DNA of 55,168 bases from Limnohabitans planktonicus II-D5 (GTDB lineage Bacteria; Pseudomonadota; Gammaproteobacteria; Burkholderiales; Burkholderiaceae_C). Location of the stretch: NCBI RefSeq assembly GCF_001270065.2, contig NZ_LFYT02000029.1, forward strand, positions 1 through 55,168. Reading direction: 5' to 3'. Position 1 is the first letter of the stretch, and the number at the start of each line of letters is the position of its first letter. A model generated the notes under the pieces. The model was given only the letters and a program-made list of their open reading frames with translations, made no database searches and was not told where the DNA came from. The position numbers and the translations under genes are program-made. Shown piece by piece: positions 47,601 to 53,600 of the stretch.

Positions 47601-50600
47601 GCGCCCGCTTCTGTGCTGGCGTTGACCACGCCGACCTGGGTTTTGCCGTCGCTGCTGCTGGTGCCGGAGTCTTGGACCAGGCTGATGACAGGGGCGGTGG
47701 GGGCGGTGCTGTCGAGCGTGAAGCTGAAACTTTGCGCACGCTGGTTGCCTGCGGCGTCGGTCACCCGCACTTGCACGCTGTTGGCGCCTTCGGTGGCAGC
47801 GTAGGTGTTTTTCCAGACGGCTCCATCGGTGCTGTACTCCACCAAGGCACCGGCTTCTGCACCCGAGACCTGCAAGCTGGCATCCAGGCTGATCTTGTCG
47901 GCGCTGCTGGTGCCGCTGTCGCACAGCAGGGCCACGCTGAAGGCGGGCGTCTGGGTGTCCAGGGTGAAGCTCAAGGGCGCAGAGGTGGCCACATTGCCTG
48001 CCGCATCGGTGGCGCGCACTTGCACGGTGTTGGCACCTTCGGCGGCTGCAAAGGTCGTGGCCCAGGTGCTGCCATTGCTGCTGTATTCGAGCGTGCTGCC
48101 ACTGTCGGCGCTCACGCTGAGCGTGCCGTCTCGGCTGATCTTGTCGGTGGCGCTCAGGCCGCTGTCGCACAGCAAGGCCACACTGGCGGCGCCCATGGTT
48201 TTGTCGATCACCAGGGCCAGGGTTTTGGCGGTGCTGCTGTTGCCAAAGGCATCGGTGGCCAGGGCGCTCATCGTGCCGCTGACGATGGCCAGCGTGGGCG
48301 TGATGCTCCAGCTGCCGTTGGCGGCTACGGTTGTGCTGAGCACCTCAAAGGTGCCCGGCATCGTGACTTGAATGGTGACACCTGCGGTGCCGGTGCCACT
48401 GATCGTGGGGGTGTCGTCGTTCGTGATCAGGTCGGCGCTGCTGCCGCTGTTGCTGGCCGCGTCCAGGGCGAGCGTGAAGCTCGGCCCCTTGGTGCTGACG
48501 CCATAGCTGGCGGTGGCCGCTTGGCCTGCATTGCCCGCCTCGTCGCTGTAGGTGTTGGCCAGAGTCAGGGTGTTGCTGGCGGCCGTGGTTTGATCGGCGG
48601 GGGTGAAGGTGGCGGTCCAGCTCAGGCCGTCGGCACTCGCGGTGAAGGCGCTCAGGCTGCCGTTGGGCGCGCTGACGTCGGCCAGACTGAAGCCCAGCAC
48701 TTTTTCACTGAAGGTGATGGTGACGGTGGCCGTTTCACCCATTTTCAAGGCGCTGTCGCTGAGCGCGATGGTGGCGCTGGGCGCTTTCAGGTCCATCACG
48801 TAATTGGCACTCTGCGCACTGGTGCCTTGGTTACCCGCCACATCGGTGTAGCTGTTCATCAGGCTCACGGTGTTGGTGGCATCGGCCACGCCGGGCGTGG
48901 GGGTGAAGGTGCCCACCCAGGTTTTGCCGCCATCGGTGCTGCTCAGGGCGCTCAGTGTGCCGTTGTCCACCGTCACGTCGCTGTTGTCAAAGCCGGTGAC
49001 TTTTTCACTGAAGGTGATGGTGACTTGCGCCGTGTCTGCTGCCAGGAAGTTGCTCTTGCTCAGGGCAATGGTGGTTGTCGGGCCTTGCGTGTCCACGGCG
49101 TAGTTGCTGCTGGCCACCACGCCCCCGGCGTTGCCTGCCAGGTCGCTGTAGCCAGCGGCGTTGACGCTCAGGGTGTTGGTGGCGTCTTCCACATTGGCAG
49201 CGGCGGTGAAGGTGCCCACCCAGGTCTTGCCGCCATCGCTGCTGGACAAGGGGCTGAGGCTGCCGCTGTCCACGCTCACATCGGCGTTGCTGAAGTCCTT
49301 GACGGTCTCGCTGAAGCTCAAGGTGACCGTGGCGCTTTGGCCTGCGGTGAAGCTGTTGACAGCCGCGCCGTTGCTGCCCGTGAGGGTGAGCGTGGCGCTG
49401 GGCAGCTGGGTGTCGATTTGATAGTTGCCGCTGGTGCCCGCCTCGCCGGGGTTGCCCAGCGCGTCGGTGTAGCTGTTGGCCAGGGTGATGAGGTTGCTCG
49501 CCGAGGTGATGTTGGCCGTGGGGGTGTAAGTGGCTGTCCAGGTCTTGCCGCCATCGGCACTCGTCAGGGTGCCCAGGCTGCCGTTGGCCACTGTCACATC
49601 GCTGTTGCCAAAGCCTTGCACCGGCTCGTTGAAGCTGATGGTGAGCGTGGTGCTGTCGCCTGCTTTGAGGTTTTCATTGGCCAGCTTGATGATGGCCGCA
49701 GGTGCCAAGGTGTCCAGGGCGTAGTTGTTGCTTTGTGCGGCAGCGCCGGTGTTGCCTGCCAGGTCGGTGTAGGTGGCCAGCACCTTGACCACGTTGGTGG
49801 TGTCTTCGATGGAGGCCGTGGGTGTGAGCTTGGCGCTCCAGCTCAGGCCGCCGTCGGTGGTCACCAAATTGCTCAGCACACCGTTGTCGGCGCTCAGATC
49901 GCTCAGGTCAAAGGCGCTGACTTTTTCCGAGAAGGTGAGGGTCACATTGGCGGTTTCACCCAGTTTGAGCGTGCTCTTGTCCAGCACGATGCTTTGCACC
50001 GTGGGGGCCAGTGCGTCCACGCTGTAGCTGCGCGAGGCGGTGGCGGCGGCGCTGTTGCCAGCGGCATCGGTGGCCAGCAGCTGGGCGCTGAGCTTGAAGT
50101 CCGAGTCGGCGCTCAGATCGGCGGTGGCGACATCGATGCTGTACTCGCCCACCACGTCCACGGTGCCGGTGTAGCTCACACCGTTGAGCACCAGGGTGAT
50201 GACATCGCCCGGGCGTGCGCCGGTGCTGGTGCCGCTGATTTTGGTGGTGGTGCTGGCGGCATCCACGGGGCCGATGGCATCGTCACCGGTGATCGGGTTG
50301 ATGCTGAGTGTGGGCACGGGTGCCGTGGTGTCCAAGGTGAAGGCCAGGGTGCTGGTGGCGCTGACGTTGCCTGCGGCGTCCATCTGGCGCACACGCAAGG
50401 TGTTGAGGCCTTCGGTGGCGGCAAAGATGGTGGCCCAGGTGCTGCCATCGGTGCTGTACTGCACGGTGGTGTCGGCGTCCTGGCCGGTGACCGTCACATC
50501 GCCTGTGCGGGTGATCTTGTCGCTGCTGCTGGTGCCGCTGTCGCAGACCAGGGCCAGGCTGAGGTTGCCGGGCAAGCTGGTGTCAATTTGCAGGCTCAGG

Positions 50601-53600
50601 GTTTGGGCGGCGCTGGTGTTGCCCACGGCGTCGGTGGCGATCACGCTGACGGTGCCCGAGGTGATGGCCTGGGTGAGTGTGGCGCGCCAGGTGCCGTCGG
50701 CGGCGACGGTGGCAGACACCACTTCGCCCGTTGCGGGCATCGTCACTTTCAGGGTATCGCCGGTGTTGCCGGTGCCGCTGAGCGTCGGGGTGCTGTCGTT
50801 GGTCAGGGTGTCGCCCAGACTGCCGCTGTTGCTGGCGTTGTCCAGTTGCAGCGTGAAGCTGGGGGCGAGGGTGTCCAGGCTGTAGTTGCTGCTTTGGGCC
50901 GTCAGGCCGGTGTTGCCTGCCAGATCGGTGTAGGTGGCCAGGACTTTGACCACATTGGTGGTGTCTTCGATGGCGGCAGTCGGCGTGAGGGTGGCGGTCC
51001 AGGTCAGGCTGCCGTCGGCGCTGGCCAATTGGCTGAGCACGGCGTTGTCGGCGCTCAGGTCGGCCAGGTCAAAGGCGGTGACTTTTTCTGAGAAAGTGAG
51101 GGTGACTTGGGCGGTCTCACCGGCTTTGAGGCTGGGTTTGTCCAGCAGCACGCTCAGCACGGTGGGCACGGTCGTGTCCAGACTGTAGGCGTGGGCCACG
51201 GTGGTGCTGCCGCTGTTGCCTGCGGCATCCACGCCGTTCACGCGCACATCCACGCTGCGGTCGGCATCGCTGAGCAAATCGGCCGTGAGCACGTCGATGC
51301 TGTAGTTGCCAAAAACATCCACGGTGCCGCTGTAGGTCTGGCCGTTCAAGCCCAGCGTGACGACGTCGCCCGCCTGCGTGAGCGTGCTCTTGCCAGAAAG
51401 CAGGGTGCGGACGCTGGCTGCATCAACCGGTCCCAGGGCATCGTCGCCGGTGATGGGGCTCAGGCTCACCGTGGGGGTGGCCGCTGTGGTGTCGAACGAG
51501 AAGCTCAAGGGCGCGGAGGTCGCGACATTGCCTGCCGCGTCGGTGGCGCGCACGCTGACGGTGTTGGCACCTTCAGCGGCTGCAAAGGTGCTCGTCCAAG
51601 ACGTTCCGTTGGTGCTGTATTCAAGGGTGGCGCCTGCTTCGGCGCTCACGCTGATCGTGCCGTCGCGGCTGATCTTGTCGGTGCTGCTGGCCCCGCTGTC
51701 GCACACCAGGCTGAGTGTGGGCGTGGCGATGGTGCTGTCCACCACCAGCGCCAGGGTCTGGGCGCTGCTGACATTGCCTGCGGCGTCGCTGGCGGTGATG
51801 GACACGTTGCCGCTGACGATGGCCAGTGTGGGCGTGACGCTCCAGCTGCCGTTGGCGGCCACGGTGGCGCTCAGCACTTCGCCGGTGCCGGGCATCGTGA
51901 CCTGAATGGTGTTACCCGCAGTGCCAGTGCCGCTGATGGTGGGCGTGCTGTCACTGGTCAGCAAGTCGGCGGTACTGCCGCTGTTGCTGGCGTCGTCGAG
52001 CTTGGCCGTGAAAGCTGCCACTTGTGTGTTCAAGCTGAAGCTCAAGGGCGCGGAGCTGGCCACATTGCCTGCGGCGTCGGTGGCGCGCACGGTAACCGTG
52101 TTGGCACCTTCAACGGCAGCAAACGTGGCCGTCCAAGACGTGCCGTTGGTGCTGTATTCCAGTTTGGCACCAGCTTCCGCATTCACGCTGATGGCACCGT
52201 TGCGGGTGATGGCGTCCGAGGCGCTGGTGCCGCTGTCGCAGACCAAGGTCAGCGTGGGCGGGGTGATGGTTTTGTCGAGCGTGAAGCCCAGGTTGCTGGC
52301 CGGGCCTGTATTGCCTGCCGCGTCGACTGCGCGCACTTTGACGGTGTTGTTGCCCTCTGCCGCTGCAAACGTGCTGGCCCAAGATGTGCCGTCCGTGCTG
52401 TATTGCAAGGTAGCGCCAGCCTCGGCAGTGACACTGAGCGCGCCGTTGCTGCTGATCAGGTCGATGGCGCTGGAACCGCTGTCGCAGGTCAGGGTGAGCA
52501 CCGGTGCGCCGGGGGCGGTGGTGTCGAGGGTAAAGCTGTAGTCGGCTGTCGCGCCCACATTGCCCGCAGCGTCACTCACGCGAACTTTGACGGCGTTGTT
52601 GCCTTCAGCGGCCACAAAGGTCGTCGCCCAGAGCACGCCGTTGGTGCTGTATTCGATGAGGCCCCCAGCTTCGGGGCTGGAGAGGCTCAGGGTGCCGTTG
52701 TTGCTGATTTTGTCTGTGGCTGTACCTGTGGCTGTGCCGCTGTCGCAGAACAGGCCCACGGTGGGGGCCACGGGTGCTGTGCTGTCTAGGGTGAAGCTCA
52801 GGCTGCTTGGCTGGCTGACGTTGCCTGCCGCGTCGGTGACGCGCGCCATGACGGTGTTGGCACCTTCAGCCGCTGCAAAAGTGCTGGCCCAAGTGCTGCC
52901 GTTGGTGCTGAACTCGAGCGTGGCACCGGCTTCAGCGGCCACGTTGATGGCACCGTTGCCGCTGAGTTTGTCTGTGGCGTTGCTGCCGCTGTCGCAGACC
53001 AGGGTGAGCACAGGCGCTGTGGGCGCTGTGCTGTCGAGCGTGAAGCTGAAACTTTGCGCCCGCTGGTTGCCCGCGGTGTCCGTGACCCGCACTTGCACAC
53101 TGTTTGCGCCTTCGGTGGCGGCGTAGGTGCTGGCCCTGACGGTCCCGTTGCTGCTGTATTCAACAGTGGCACCAGTTTCGGCACCGGTGACCACCAGCGC
53201 CGATGATTTGCTGATGCTGTCAGCGCCAGAAGCGCCGCTGTCACACACCAAGGCCACAGTGAAGGCGGTCGTTTGGGTGTCGAGGGTGAAGCTCAGGGGC
53301 GCAGAGGTGGCCACATTGCCTGCGGCGTCGGTGGCCCGCACTTGCACAGTGTTGGCACCTTCTGCAGCTACAAATGTCGTGGTCCAAGACGTGCCGTTGG
53401 TGCTGTACTCCAGCACACTGCCGCTGTCAGCGCTCACGCTGATCGTGCCGTCGCGGCTGATCTTGTCGGTGCTGCTGGCCCCGCTGTCGCACACCAGGCT
53501 GAGCGTGGGCGTGGCGATGCTGCTGTCCACCGCCAGCGCCAGGGTCTGGGCGCTGCTGACATTGCCTGCGGCGTCGCTGGCGGTGATGGACACGTTGCCG

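Noticed and set aside
47102..51091. Very long plus-strand open frame (1,329 codons), and similar ones at 42266-44650 and 51107-52789, opposite the giant gene
   Set aside because: They are antisense shadows of a repetitive GC-rich coding sequence. The translations are low-complexity Gly/Ala/Val/His-rich, mirror the repeat period, and have no recognisable domain.
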